In this document: positions 48,174 through 57,963 of the stretch, piece after piece
Numbering within the stretch: the first letter of the stretch is position 1
Layout of the letters: each line of letters begins with the position of its first letter
Assembly (NCBI GenBank): GCA_003116975.1
Contig: BGKB01000104.1
Coordinates: forward strand, 1-64,000
Length of the DNA stretch: 64,000 nucleotides
Source: Aurantiochytrium sp. KH105
Taxonomy: Eukaryota > Sar > Bigyra > Thraustochytrida > Thraustochytriidae
Reading direction: 5' to 3'
Notes under the pieces: generated by a model
The model's input: the letters and a program-made list of their open reading frames with translations, nothing else
What the model was told of the DNA's origin: nothing
Databases searched by the model: none
Made by a program: the position numbers and the translations under genes

Positions 48174-49364
48174 ATGGCAGGCAAGCAGGCAGTGATCGTG
48201 GCGGCGTGCCGCACGGCCATCGGCGCCTTCGGCGGCTCCCTCAAGAGCGTGACCGCCCCGGCCCTTGGCGCCACCGTCATCGCCGAGGCGCTCAGCCGCG
48301 GCAAGGTCGACCCCTCCACCGTCGATGAGGTCATCATGGGCCACGTGCTCCAGGCCGGTGCCGGCCAGAACTCAGCCCGCCAGGCCTCTCTGGCCGCTGG
48401 CATCGACCACACCGTGCCCTCCATGACCATCAACAAGGTCTGCGGCAGTGGCCTCAAGTCCGTCATGCTCGCCGCCCAGGCCATCCAGTGCGGCAACGCC
48501 GAGGTCGTCGTCGCCGGTGGCATGGAAAACATGTCCATGAGCCCCCACATTCTTCCCAACAGCCGCGACGGCCAGCGCATGGGCCCCTGGGCTCTCGAGG
48601 ACACCATGATCAAGGATGGCCTCACCTGCGCCATGAACAAGTACCACATGGGTATCACCGCCGAGAACATTGCCGAGAAGTTCGGCGTCTCGCGCGAGGA
48701 CCAGGATGCCTTTGCCGCCAACAGCCAGCAGCGTGCCGAGGCCGCCCAGGCCGCCGGCAAGTTCAAGGGCGAGATCGTTCCCGTCGAGATCCCCCAGCGC
48801 CGCGGCGACCCCGTCGTCTTCGACTCTGATGAGTACATCAAGAAGGGCGTCACGGTCGATGGCCTCACCAAGCTCCGCCCTGCCTTCAAGAAGGACGGCA
48901 CTGTTACCGCCGCCAACGCCTCGGGCATCAACGATGGCGCCGCTGCTCTCGTCGTCATGTCCGCGGAGGCCGCCGAGAAGATTGGCGCCCCGGTGCTTGC
49001 CAAGATCGTCAGCTACGCTTCGGCCGGTGTCGACCCCAGCATCATGGGCATGGGCCCTGTTCCTTCCACTCAGCTTTGCCTCTCGCGCGCCGGCTGGACT
49101 GTCGATGACCTTGACATTGTCGAGGCTAACGAGGCCTTCGCCGCGCAGAGTCTCGCCATCTGCCGTGAGCTTGGCTTTGACCCGGCCAAGGTCAACATCA
49201 ACGGTGGCGCCATCAGCCTTGGCCACCCCATTGGAGCCAGCGGCGCCCGCGTCCTCGTTACCCTCATCCATGCCATGCACAGCGACGACAAGTACCGCAA
49301 GGGTCTTGCCACGCTCTGCATTGGCGGCGGCCAGGGTGTTGCTCTTGCTATTGAGAAGCCGTAA
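48174..49364 (+). CDS. Acetyl-CoA acetyltransferase (acetoacetyl-CoA thiolase)
   Basis: Condenses two acetyl-CoA to acetoacetyl-CoA, or the reverse; first step of the mevalonate route and of ketone metabolism. 396 residues, standard length. Active-site Cys90 in [10 protein letters not shown], His near 351 in [10 protein letters not shown], and Cys382 in CIGGGQG are all present. The start [20 protein letters not shown] has no presequence, and the C-terminus (AIEKP) is not a PTS1, so the protein should be cytosolic. The sequence resembles bacterial biosynthetic thiolases and eukaryotic cytosolic ACAT2. Third codon positions are almost all C or G, the strongest bias in the window, as expected for a highly expressed gene; this bias also opens a spurious 358-codon antisense frame. 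A leader intron from about 47847 is possible. Confidence 0.96.
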   Translation: MAGKQAVIVAACRTAIGAFGGSLKSVTAPALGATVIAEALSRGKVDPSTVDEVIMGHVLQAGAGQNSARQASLAAGIDHTVPSMTINKVCGSGLKSVMLAAQAIQCGNAEVVVAGGMENMSMSPHILPNSRDGQRMGPWALEDTMIKDGLTCAMNKYHMGITAENIAEKFGVSREDQDAFAANSQQRAEAAQAAGKFKGEIVPVEIPQRRGDPVVFDSDEYIKKGVTVDGLTKLRPAFKKDGTVTAANASGINDGAAALVVMSAEAAEKIGAPVLAKIVSYASAGVDPSIMGMGPVPSTQLCLSRAGWTVDDLDIVEANEAFAAQSLAICRELGFDPAKVNINGGAISLGHPIGASGARVLVTLIHAMHSDDKYRKGLATLCIGGGQGVALAIEKP

Positions 49365-50300
49365 AAACTTTGATTTGTTGAATGCATTGATCGTCATTCC
49401 CTTGCGACGTCCCCTTGTCGGATTTGATCCGCCTACTCGATCCCTCAATCAGTCGATTAGGAGTTTTCTTTGGGAAGACGAAGCCCGTGCTCTCGTCTTT
49501 GATGAGCGCGCGCGGTGGCAAGTCAAGCACGTATGCGAAAATAGCCGCGCTCTCCATTCCACGGAGAGCACTCGAGTATGCGCCAAATCGAAGGCACTTT
49601 TATTGCTCGCACAAAGTCCATTTGCTCGCAGTGACCGCAGACAGAACCGTAAACCGATTCTTCAAGTTTGGAGAGCCTTCGATTGGACGGGATCACTTTA
49701 AAAAAGCAAACGTTGGAGGCGCTCGACCCGAAAGTGATCATCTATCCTCCAAAAAAAAACTTTCGCAAAAGCAAAGTGATGTGCTTATCAATCTCAAACA
49801 AAGACAACTTGAACCAAAGAATGTGCTCTTTGTATGCCAGAAATTTCATGATGAATAGGAGCGAGAGCTAACTGTAAGTTGTCGTGAATTTTCATACGCA
49901 AACACACAAAGCAAACTCAGCTTAACATTATCATGAAAGACGCCGACCCTCCAAGCCTGATCAGTACAAACGTTCAAAGAGCATCATCCGCTACCATATC
50001 ATCAAACTCAAGCTCAGCCCCCGTTGCCTGCGCGCATTCACTCCTAGACTATCTTACTAAGTAAAACAATAGGCCCAAGCCCCCCCCCCCCCCCAAAAAA
50101 AGAAATGATTGCGAAGTTCGTTCGCCGACGACAAATCTCCAATCTGCGAACACGGCAGCTTGGCTCGCGCGGGCGCAGGAAGAGCGCAGACGCGACGACG
50201 TGAGTAGAGGCTCGAGTGGCAAGATCTCTCGAGCGTAAAAGCGATAGACGGAAAAACAACTGTTGCAAGGTTGGTTCTAAGGGTCAGCAACTGAAGAAAG
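49365..50300. other. Spacer between thiolase and carboxypeptidase genes
   Basis: AT-richer (49530-50040), with a poly-C/poly-A patch (50080-50102). A 147-codon frame (49415-49858) has no recognisable content. No tRNA-like fold found. Confidence 0.45.
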
Positions 50301-51860
50301 ATGGCGGTCAAGACAAAGATACTGGCAGCTTTGCTGCTGCTGCTTGCAACGTTCGCGCCCTTCTCTCTGGCCATAGACAGCCAGGAGTGGCCGACCAAGG
50401 ACGAGATCACCGAACTCCCAGGCTGGGACGGCCCTTTGCCAAGCAAGTGGTTCTCTGGCTACCTCAAGGGCGGCGAGCGCGAATCCGGTATCAAGCTCGT
50501 ATATCATTACATTCTCATCCTCAGCGAAGGCGACCCGGAGAATGACCCGCTCGTATTGTGGACAAACGGCGGACCTGGAGCTTCGTCGCTCTTTGGACTC
50601 ATGACAGAGCTCGGGCCGTTCTATCTGTCGGACGAATCCCTGGCGCAGGCCGACGGGGAAGGCATTCCCAAACTCTTTCGCAACGAAAAGGCGACGTGGA
50701 CCAAGAATGCGAATGTTGTCATCCTCAACGGGCCGCCGCCCGTGTCCTTTTCCTTTTGCGACCCCCCGGGCCCCTCTGGTGACGGCCACGATTGTGGCGT
50801 TGCTTGGAATGATACCACGTCGGCCGAGGCCAATTACGAGTTTCTTGAGAGCTTCTTTGAAGCGTACCCCAAGTTTCGTGACCGCGACTTTTTTCTCACC
50901 GGTGAGTCGTACGCTGGAATTTATATTCCCAAACTCGTCGAACAGATCCTCGCGCATCCCAAGGAAGAATCGTACTCGCGGCGCGCGCTCAAGGGAGTAG
51001 CCATTGGCAACGGCTGCATTGGCAAGGACATTATGTGCAGCGATGCGTCCGGGTCCAACATGCTCTTGTCTGAGCTCCTGTTCAAGGCAGAGTTTCTCTA
51101 TGGCCACGGGCAGTTTTCGCCGAACCTTTACAAGGACATCAAGCAGCATTGCGACCCGGCCAAGAAGGCCTCGCCGAAATGCTCTGCCCTCCTGGAGGAG
51201 ATGAAGCGCCAGGTCGGCGGGTATTTTGACTACAACCTTTACGACACGTGCTGGGGTGACCAGAGTCTTCCGGTGCGTGACGCGCGACGCGAATCTCTTG
51301 CCACCATTCGAGGTGGCCAAGCGGCCGCCCTAGAATCACTCGCTGATCAGAATCGAGCTAGCGCCGCGCCGATCCTTGGCGCTGCGCTCAACGACTACCC
51401 GTGCGGCGGTGGAACGGCCATGACGCTTTGGGTCAAACATGCCTCTGTGCGCAAGGCCCTTGGTGTGCCGGAGGACGCGAACTTTGTCAGCGGCGACAAT
51501 TCGGCTTCCATTGCGTACGACATTACCGAGCCCAACCTCATGCCATTCATGGTCAAGCTTGCCAAGGAGACAGACCTGCGTGTACTCATTTACAATGGCG
51601 ACACGGACCCCACGATCAACTCGGTGGCAACGTTTTGGTGGGTCAATGAGCTCGGTCTCAAGGAGGTCGAGCCTTGGTCCCCGTGGACGCTCGATGGGAA
51701 AAAGAAGATGGGCGGCTATGTCACGCGCTACGAGGGCGATTTTGATTATCTGACGATTCGCGGATCTGGTCACATGGTGCCGGCCATGAAGCCGGACGCT
51801 GCGCTCGAGATGCTCACGCGCTGGCTGCGGAACGAGCCCTGGCGTCCGTACAATGCTTGA
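50301..51860 (+). CDS. Serine carboxypeptidase-like protein (peptidase S10), secretory
   Basis: A secreted or lysosomal/vacuolar serine carboxypeptidase or SCPL acyltransferase of the alpha/beta-hydrolase fold. 519 residues with a signal peptide (hydrophobic at about 7-23, cleavage near SLA-ID). Conserved blocks: LVLWTNGGPGASS (84-96, oxyanion region), the nucleophile elbow GESYAG with Ser203, KGVAIGNGC, NGDTDPTINS with Asp434, and GSGHMVPAMKP with His491, so the triad is complete. Unusual: the normally strong L(D/E)(Q/S)PxGxGFSY block after NV.. is replaced by ILNGPPPVSFSFCD (about 141-153), giving an altered substrate region. Eight or so Cys in the mature part may form disulfides, and NDT at 170-172 is a possible N-glycosylation site. 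Confidence 0.93.
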   Translation: MAVKTKILAALLLLLATFAPFSLAIDSQEWPTKDEITELPGWDGPLPSKWFSGYLKGGERESGIKLVYHYILILSEGDPENDPLVLWTNGGPGASSLFGLMTELGPFYLSDESLAQADGEGIPKLFRNEKATWTKNANVVILNGPPPVSFSFCDPPGPSGDGHDCGVAWNDTTSAEANYEFLESFFEAYPKFRDRDFFLTGESYAGIYIPKLVEQILAHPKEESYSRRALKGVAIGNGCIGKDIMCSDASGSNMLLSELLFKAEFLYGHGQFSPNLYKDIKQHCDPAKKASPKCSALLEEMKRQVGGYFDYNLYDTCWGDQSLPVRDARRESLATIRGGQAAALESLADQNRASAAPILGAALNDYPCGGGTAMTLWVKHASVRKALGVPEDANFVSGDNSASIAYDITEPNLMPFMVKLAKETDLRVLIYNGDTDPTINSVATFWWVNELGLKEVEPWSPWTLDGKKKMGGYVTRYEGDFDYLTIRGSGHMVPAMKPDAALEMLTRWLRNEPWRPYNA

Positions 51861-52804
51861 ATTAGTCTGTGCAAGCAGTACGAGGGGAACAACAACATCA
51901 TCGTTATTAACAACATCAACGACAACAAAGCGATTCCTTGCACAGACTAGTAGGAAATAGAAGAAGAAGAAGAAGAAGAAGAAAGGCAGGTCTGTATCCA
52001 TCGATCATGCATGGCCTATAGATACCGTCCACGCGCCTGCTTAGAGAAGGCTAGTTCGCTAGAACGGTCGAAGTTCGACCACAAAAGCTGCGTCGTTTTC
52101 CATTTGACGCGCATCACACCCTATTTGCTTACTTTTACTTTCCAACATTCAGATCATTTGGTCCGTATCACCACTCCCTCCTCTATTCAAAAGCAATTTT
52201 CATCAGTCTTTTCATTTTTCTCTAATAGGCAAGCCTACAAACGAAATGCAATACAAAGCGAAAGCGTGAGCGTGCCTACGTGCGAGATGCCTTACATGCG
52301 ATGTTGACCTTGCTCGCTCGCCACCGCGTCACAACTTCAGACCATTTGGTCCCCGCAAAGAAACTGTTATCGGACGCGTCCAGTCCTGTGGCCCCCATGC
52401 GCCATACTCGCACACATTTCACAAGAGAGAAAGTGAGAGAAAGAGAGAAGGTTAGGAGGTCGCAGTTGCGCAACCCTTTTCTTGTCTGCGCAACTCTTTT
52501 CCAGCGGCCGTTGTCGCGAGACGACCTCTCGCCTTTGTAGACAGATGCTGATCGTGGGCGCGCTCGGCCAGCCGGCGGGTAGCAAGCAAGCTGGCGCCTG
52601 GCGCGAGCCTCCTCGCGCTCGGTTCCGCATCCTTGGGATAAAGGCGCCCAAAAGCAAGCTTTTACATCTGAGGCGGCCCCGTCTATTGGAGCCGAGAAAG
52701 ACCGGACCCTTGTCAGTCATCCTGGCCGTCGTGCTCGGCTCGAAGTCTCTCTCGCGCAACGCGGCGTAGCATATCGCATTAAACGCGTAGATAAGGTCGA
52801 GATA
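51861..52804. other. Spacer upstream of the WDR62/MAPKBP1-like gene
   Basis: GAA run (51960-51983), a 7-base inverted repeat GGTCGAA/TTCGACC near 52065-52080, and two copies of a 17-base motif (52148-52164 and 52336-52352). GAGA-rich leader near 52425-52460. No gene. Confidence 0.45.
52148..52352 (+). repeat. Pair of 17-base direct repeats TTCAGAYCATTTGGTCC
   Basis: Copies at 52148-52164 and 52336-52352 differ at one base. In the second copy GACC and GGTC form a short dyad. They lie 450-660 bases before the WDR ATG; a factor-binding site is possible. Confidence 0.5.
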
Positions 52805-55800
52805 ATGGCGAGCTCGCCGACACACGCACGGCGCGGTCTACGCCTTGAACGCGTTCTTGGCATGAGCGCGACCAGCAGAAACTGCGTCGCCGTGAACCCA
52901 GCGGACGAACACGAGGTTGCCTATCCTGCGGGCTGCGTTGTGGTGCTCTACTGCTCGAAATTGGAGAAACAACGCGCGTACATGCGCATGGCCAAACCTG
53001 TAGCATGCCTCGCATACTCGCGGGATGGCAAGTTTCTGGCCGTCGGTGAAAAGGGCCACAATCCGGCCATTACCGTATGGGACGTTGCGAGTCACGTGCG
53101 CGTGGCGGAGCTTAAAGGTCATAGATTTGGCGTCTCCTGCCTAAGTTTTGCGCCCAATGGCAAACGTCTCGCTTCGGTTGGCTTTGAGCACGATGATACC
53201 CTCGTGCTTTGGGACTGGCCCAAGGAAAGGGCACAGACCAAAGTCAAACTCACCGAAACGGTTCTCGCCATCGACTTTAACGCAAAGGGACACACGCTGG
53301 TCTCAGCAGGCGAAAAGCACGTTCGGTTCTGGGAAATTGTAGAGACCCTGGGCACGGATCCCGATTCAGACACACCGGAGGGAACCAAGGCAGAAAATAC
53401 AGTGGAGGCGCCCACTTCTGTGGTGAGCCTTGAGGAGCATCAAGCGGGCATCATGCCTGACTACAAGGATGCCACTTTTACGGACGTGGTGTGCGACCGC
53501 GACGCGTCAAACGGCAGCACCTATTTGGTCTCACGTTGCGGGTCGCTCATTTGCCTTGGCTCGAACCGTCTCATGGAGAAGTGGGTATATCTCGAGGCCG
53601 AGAGCGCATTCAGCGTCTCGCTGAGCCAGGGCAAGCTCTTGTGCGCATGCTCGGCGGGGACGATTCGGGTCTTTGAAGCTGACACCTTTGACTTTGTGGC
53701 GACGCTGCCTCTGCCAGAGCTCGGAGGTCCCAGAGTGGCATCAATTAGCGATGGAGGTGAGACCGTGCCGTCCGGAGAGAAAAGTGACAATGGTGATGAC
53801 GATGACAATGACGAACGTCGGAGCTCAAATGACACGCTCGGCGCTATTTGGGCAGCGCAGGGAACCCAAGTGGTGAGCCTCTATAGCGATCGCAAATTCT
53901 ACGTTTGGGACGCGAGTAATCTCGATGCGGTGCGACCCAAAGCGCGTCTGCTTGCGCACCCTACGAGCGTCACGGGGGTAGCAAGCATGCGCGCGGGCAT
54001 CATTGCCACGTGTGCAGACGACACGAGACTCCGTTTTTGGCGCGTTGGCAGCCTTTCGTCCAAGAAAAAGTCCCGCACCCTGCAAGGGCCTCAATGGGAC
54101 AATCCGTTGAGTCAGGAGCTCCTTCGCGAACTTGACCTGGGACCTGGCCCCGGATTTCGGGCGTTGGCCCTCTCGGCCGACAGCCAGCTCGTTGCAGCTG
54201 GCGATCGAAACGGTGGTCTGGTCATTTATGATCTCGAAGCCGACGTTTGCGTACTGCGCGACGCCAAGGCGCATGCCGGAGAAATTCTCAATGTGGTCTT
54301 TTCCCCTCGCATGCGGACGCGAGACGGCAAGGGAGAGTACCATTTTCTTGCCACGGCTGCACGCGATCGCGAGGTGCATATTTACGAGCTGGTCGGCGGT
54401 CTGGGATCCCCCCGAGTGTCGGCAAAAGGAGCAGCACAGGGACCAACAAAGGCCAGACATGTGCAGACACTCAAGGATCACTCGGCAATCGTAACAGCGG
54501 TGCGATTCTCGGTCGATGGCGCGCGCTTGCTGAGCACGGGCGGAGACAAGACCATTGTGCTTTCTGTGCTGGGTCTCGATGGACGCTACGCCCGTCAAAA
54601 GTCGGTCAACGTGCCCTATGGAACAATTCATGATGTCGATGTGGACGCAAGCAACAAATACTTTTGCACCTCGGGGCAAGACAAGAAGATCAACATTTGG
54701 TCGCTGAGCAACGGCAAGTCGATCCGTTCATACAAGCCAGAGGGGGACCCAGGGGAGCTCACCAAGGTGCTCCTCGACCCTGCAGGCATGTACTGTGCTA
54801 CTGGATCGCACGACAAAGCGATACGACTTCTTGATTTCTATAGTGGGGACTGTTTGGCCAAGTCTGCAGGCCACGGCGAGCCAATTACGGGCCTTGCTTT
54901 CACTTCAGACTGCAAACGGCTCGTCTCTGTATCGCGGGACGGATGTGTCTTCGTGTGGCGTCTTGCGCCTGAAATTCACGCAGCGATCAAGGAACGCAAG
55001 CGTGAGCTTGACCATGAAAGAGCGCTCGCATCCGCGAGCCAAGCCGAGGACCAGGAGAATGACAAGAAGGCGGCACGCGCCGCCAACACGGGCGAAATGG
55101 CCAATCCAGGTCTGGCTTCAGGGGAGGCGACTGAGGACGCAGATCAGGACGAAAGCTTGTTCTTTGCGCGCTCACAACTCCCGACCTGGGCGTTGACACA
55201 GCCGAAACGCGATGGAGGCTCCGCTGGCGGCGACGACGAGGACTTGGACTCGTCAGAAGAGGGAAATATTGGTGAACTTGACGAACGCGAAGGCCAATGG
55301 GATAGTCGTGCGCGCAACCATCAAAATGGTGAGAATGCACAACTCGAACAAGAAGACAATCATGACAACAAGGATGAAGATGGAGAGGACAGAGGAGAAG
55401 AAGAAGAAGACGACGAGGAAGACGAGGAAGAAGAAGAAGAGCGAAAGGAAGCCACACCCGCGGAGCAGGATGACGAAAAGTCCCTTGAGTTGGACGATCT
55501 TGCGTCGACATCCTCGACGCCCAGCGACGGAGGGCCAGATATTGATTGTCGCAGCCAAAGCGATGATGATTCCGATGAGGAGGCAGTAAGAGACGCTGAG
55601 ACGTCCCGTCAGGCACTCGGGCGGGCTGGAGATCGCGATGGCAAGAGCTCGCGCGCATCTCCGGCAAGCACGGATGCCATTCGATCGCTGGCACAAGAAC
55701 GCGCCGCGCTCAAACGCCAAGAAGCTCAGCAGGATACAGAAGACGCAGTAAAGCGTATGCGTGCCAAGCTGAAAACCATGGGATTACTCAAGGCGACCAT

Positions 55801-56872
55801 TGAGCTCAAGAAGGAGAAGCAGCGCGAACGCATGCAGCATGATAGACACCGGCAGGATGAAGGCTGTGCTCCCCATGTTGAGAGTGGAGCAGAGAAAGAG
55901 TCGGATACTGAGGCAGATACTCTGGCGTGCGGGACGCCATCTTCTAGTGCGCGGGCTAAACCGCGGCCCCTATCGACAGCTGTTGCATGGGATGAAGCTG
56001 GAGCTATCATGTCACCCTTGGGATCTGGACGCGCACGCGCGGCAGTCTTTCGTGAGCGTATCGAGGAGGACGATGCAATTTTCCCACCGCCAGCACCGCT
56101 AGAACCGCCAACGCCGCTTTCCCCCAAGGGCAGGCAGCCGGACCGGAGTCCTCGACGCGCCCATGCAGTACCATCACTCGTCCCGGTGCCGGAGGAGGTA
56201 TTGACAGCACCGACGCTAGAGGATTTACCGTCAACGTCAACGTATTCGGGCTCAACCGGACACAAGATGCGCAAGGATCAACCCGCAACGGGGCCAAAAT
56301 CCATAGCTGCGTCGACGCTCAGGCCGGGAACCTCGAACTCGCAAATTTCGACACTGTCATCGGGAAGCACGCTGGGAGCCCCGCTGCGGTCGGCGGAAGA
56401 GGCACGCAGCGCGTGCGAGCTTGCACTAAATCAAGTGCGTGCTGCGCTGTCGCACACGGCCGAGGTCTTTCGCCAGGTCGAGTCGCTCGATGCAAATTTG
56501 ACGGAGTCATTGACGAGGAGTCAAGGCGCCGATGCTTTTGCATCAACAGTATTGGAGACCTCGCGATCTCACGTGCGGGATCTGATGACAGACTTCAAGT
56601 CGCAGCTCAACTCGGTTGTATCGCACGAGGTGAGCTCGATCACATCTGCACAAGGTGGAGGTATGCCTTCTGCATTTCCGGCTGATGGAAACGGTAGCAG
56701 CAGCAGCAGCAGCTCCACCAGTGCGTCGCACAATCCGTTGAATCGATCAATGTTTTTAGGCAGCATGCCGAGCGTGACGAGCTCGGAGATGGCTGCAGTC
56801 ATGGACAGACTCACAAACCTTACCTCCCTGCTCGAGCAGCAAGTTTCGCGCAAGTCATCTTCGGGCGAGTAA
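52805..56872 (+). CDS. WDR62/MAPKBP1-like WD40 scaffold protein
   Basis: The largest gene, 1355 residues. Residues about 10-715 form two WD40 propellers. The opening LERVLGMSA, then AYPAGCVVVLY, AVGEKGHNPAITVWDV, LKGHRFGVSCLSFAPNGKRL and KHVRFWEI follow the order and wording of WDR62/MAPKBP1, the animal scaffolds that bind JNK pathway kinases and, for WDR62, sit at spindle poles and basal bodies. Later blades include SGQDKKINIWSL and GHGEPITGLAFTSD. The remainder is disordered: a strongly acidic Glu/Asp tract (about 855-885), Arg/Lys-rich helices, Pro/Ser-rich text, and a C-terminal helical region (about 1195-1280) with ELALNQVRAALSHTAEVF where WDR62 has its dimerisation helix. JNK-binding is not assumed in a protist; a centrosomal or flagellar-base role is the more general inference. 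Confidence 0.88.
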   Translation: MASSPTHARRGLRLERVLGMSATSRNCVAVNPADEHEVAYPAGCVVVLYCSKLEKQRAYMRMAKPVACLAYSRDGKFLAVGEKGHNPAITVWDVASHVRVAELKGHRFGVSCLSFAPNGKRLASVGFEHDDTLVLWDWPKERAQTKVKLTETVLAIDFNAKGHTLVSAGEKHVRFWEIVETLGTDPDSDTPEGTKAENTVEAPTSVVSLEEHQAGIMPDYKDATFTDVVCDRDASNGSTYLVSRCGSLICLGSNRLMEKWVYLEAESAFSVSLSQGKLLCACSAGTIRVFEADTFDFVATLPLPELGGPRVASISDGGETVPSGEKSDNGDDDDNDERRSSNDTLGAIWAAQGTQVVSLYSDRKFYVWDASNLDAVRPKARLLAHPTSVTGVASMRAGIIATCADDTRLRFWRVGSLSSKKKSRTLQGPQWDNPLSQELLRELDLGPGPGFRALALSADSQLVAAGDRNGGLVIYDLEADVCVLRDAKAHAGEILNVVFSPRMRTRDGKGEYHFLATAARDREVHIYELVGGLGSPRVSAKGAAQGPTKARHVQTLKDHSAIVTAVRFSVDGARLLSTGGDKTIVLSVLGLDGRYARQKSVNVPYGTIHDVDVDASNKYFCTSGQDKKINIWSLSNGKSIRSYKPEGDPGELTKVLLDPAGMYCATGSHDKAIRLLDFYSGDCLAKSAGHGEPITGLAFTSDCKRLVSVSRDGCVFVWRLAPEIHAAIKERKRELDHERALASASQAEDQENDKKAARAANTGEMANPGLASGEATEDADQDESLFFARSQLPTWALTQPKRDGGSAGGDDEDLDSSEEGNIGELDEREGQWDSRARNHQNGENAQLEQEDNHDNKDEDGEDRGEEEEDDEEDEEEEEERKEATPAEQDDEKSLELDDLASTSSTPSDGGPDIDCRSQSDDDSDEEAVRDAETSRQALGRAGDRDGKSSRASPASTDAIRSLAQERAALKRQEAQQDTEDAVKRMRAKLKTMGLLKATIELKKEKQRERMQHDRHRQDEGCAPHVESGAEKESDTEADTLACGTPSSSARAKPRPLSTAVAWDEAGAIMSPLGSGRARAAVFRERIEEDDAIFPPPAPLEPPTPLSPKGRQPDRSPRRAHAVPSLVPVPEEVLTAPTLEDLPSTSTYSGSTGHKMRKDQPATGPKSIAASTLRPGTSNSQISTLSSGSTLGAPLRSAEEARSACELALNQVRAALSHTAEVFRQVESLDANLTESLTRSQGADAFASTVLETSRSHVRDLMTDFKSQLNSVVSHEVSSITSAQGGGMPSAFPADGNGSSSSSSSTSASHNPLNRSMFLGSMPSVTSSEMAAVMDRLTNLTSLLEQQVSRKSSSGE

Positions 56873-57213
56873 ATTTATTTTTTCCAGTAGCACTGGCTCT
56901 CCGACTTGGCCGGCCGAAGAGAGTATCGAAAAGTTCTGTTTTCTTTTCTGATTTGAGTTTCTTCTTGTTCCTTTTTTAGCATCGGCGTACATTATAAGCT
57001 GACAAAAGAGAAAGTTTGTTGATTGTATTTCAATGTGTAGATGGGGCTACTGCTGATGCTGCTCGTTCTTTAAGGCCATCACTGTGATGAAGTGACACCT
57101 ATTCTGGTGCTCGACATCATGCCGCTATGGGCGACGAACCAGACGATAAGGATCTGGACTTGGAGCTTGCTGGATAAAAGAAGAGAGACTGACGAGAAGT
57201 CCGGGTTTGTTGT
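56873..57213. other. Spacer between convergent WDR62-like and GUCD1-like genes
   Basis: T-rich 3' flanks only; nothing recognised. Confidence 0.5.
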
Positions 57214-57963
57214 TTACAGGTGCGAAAGGTCCTCGCCAAGGACAAGGATGTCGTCGTCGGTTCCTGGGGCGCTGCGTGCACGCTCGAGCACGTCTTCATG
57301 CACCATTGTGCTTGGACGCGAGGAAGCCGGGTCGCGCACTTCGTAAAAGGGCGCTATGTAGCCGATGACGAGTAGATAATGGCCAGCAAATTGGTGGCCT
57401 GTAACAGCAGACACGACAAAATCGAGGACTTTGCGGCCGTAGGACCTTTCGGCGTTGCGGAGGACTGTGACATCAACGAGCACAATTGCCATTTGAAGTG
57501 CATTGGCAGAGACAATGCTCTGGAGCTCAGCACGAGGCAGCGGACGTTCATCGATGCGGATGCCGGCCTCTGCGGCCCTTTCGAAGCGAGCGTTGACGCG
57601 GGCCTGGTCGCTCTCGACCTCTTTATAAAAGTCCATGCCGCTGTATTCGCGGGTGTCAACGCGGGTACTTGTCGTGTACATGACGAGGGGAATGCCGAGT
57701 TCTCTGATTGCGAAGGCGAGATCGATCGTCCACACGGACCGCGTCTGTACGAGCTGCTCGAGCGCGGCATTGGTCAGTTTGCTCGCCTCGACCTCTGGTC
57801 GCAGAGCGCCGGTGGCCATCTTGACACACGCGAGGCCACAGTCCCAATTCTCCTCTTGTTGCACGAACGGTACAAGAGGGACTCGAGGAGCGGGGGCGGG
57901 GCCGCAGGCGTCGTCTTCGGCCCCGTCCGCGCCGCTGCCGGCAACATCGCTCCCGCTGCCCAT
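57214..57963 (-). CDS. GUCD1-like protein (Guanylylate_cyc_2 family, cysteine-protease fold)
   Basis: A 249-residue protein from the ATG at 57963 (the frame upstream begins GTG). It follows animal GUCD1 closely: P.V.QEENWDCGLACVKM (about 30-48; the Cys in WDCGLAC is the papain-like nucleophile position), TRSVWTIDLAFAIRELG (about 73-89), an SFYK-like MDFYKEVESDQARVN, IVLVDVTVL, AGHYLLVIGY with the matching His, VRDPASSR and the terminal GTDDDILVL. Despite the family name, guanylate cyclase activity is doubtful for human GUCD1, and the fold is that of a C39/papain-like peptidase, so a peptidase or deconjugating role is possible. No membrane segment or targeting signal is seen. Confidence 0.85.
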   Translation of the reverse strand: MGSGSDVAGSGADGAEDDACGPAPAPRVPLVPFVQQEENWDCGLACVKMATGALRPEVEASKLTNAALEQLVQTRSVWTIDLAFAIRELGIPLVMYTTSTRVDTREYSGMDFYKEVESDQARVNARFERAAEAGIRIDERPLPRAELQSIVSANALQMAIVLVDVTVLRNAERSYGRKVLDFVVSAVTGHQFAGHYLLVIGYIAPFYEVRDPASSRPSTMVHEDVLERARSAPGTDDDILVLGEDLSHL

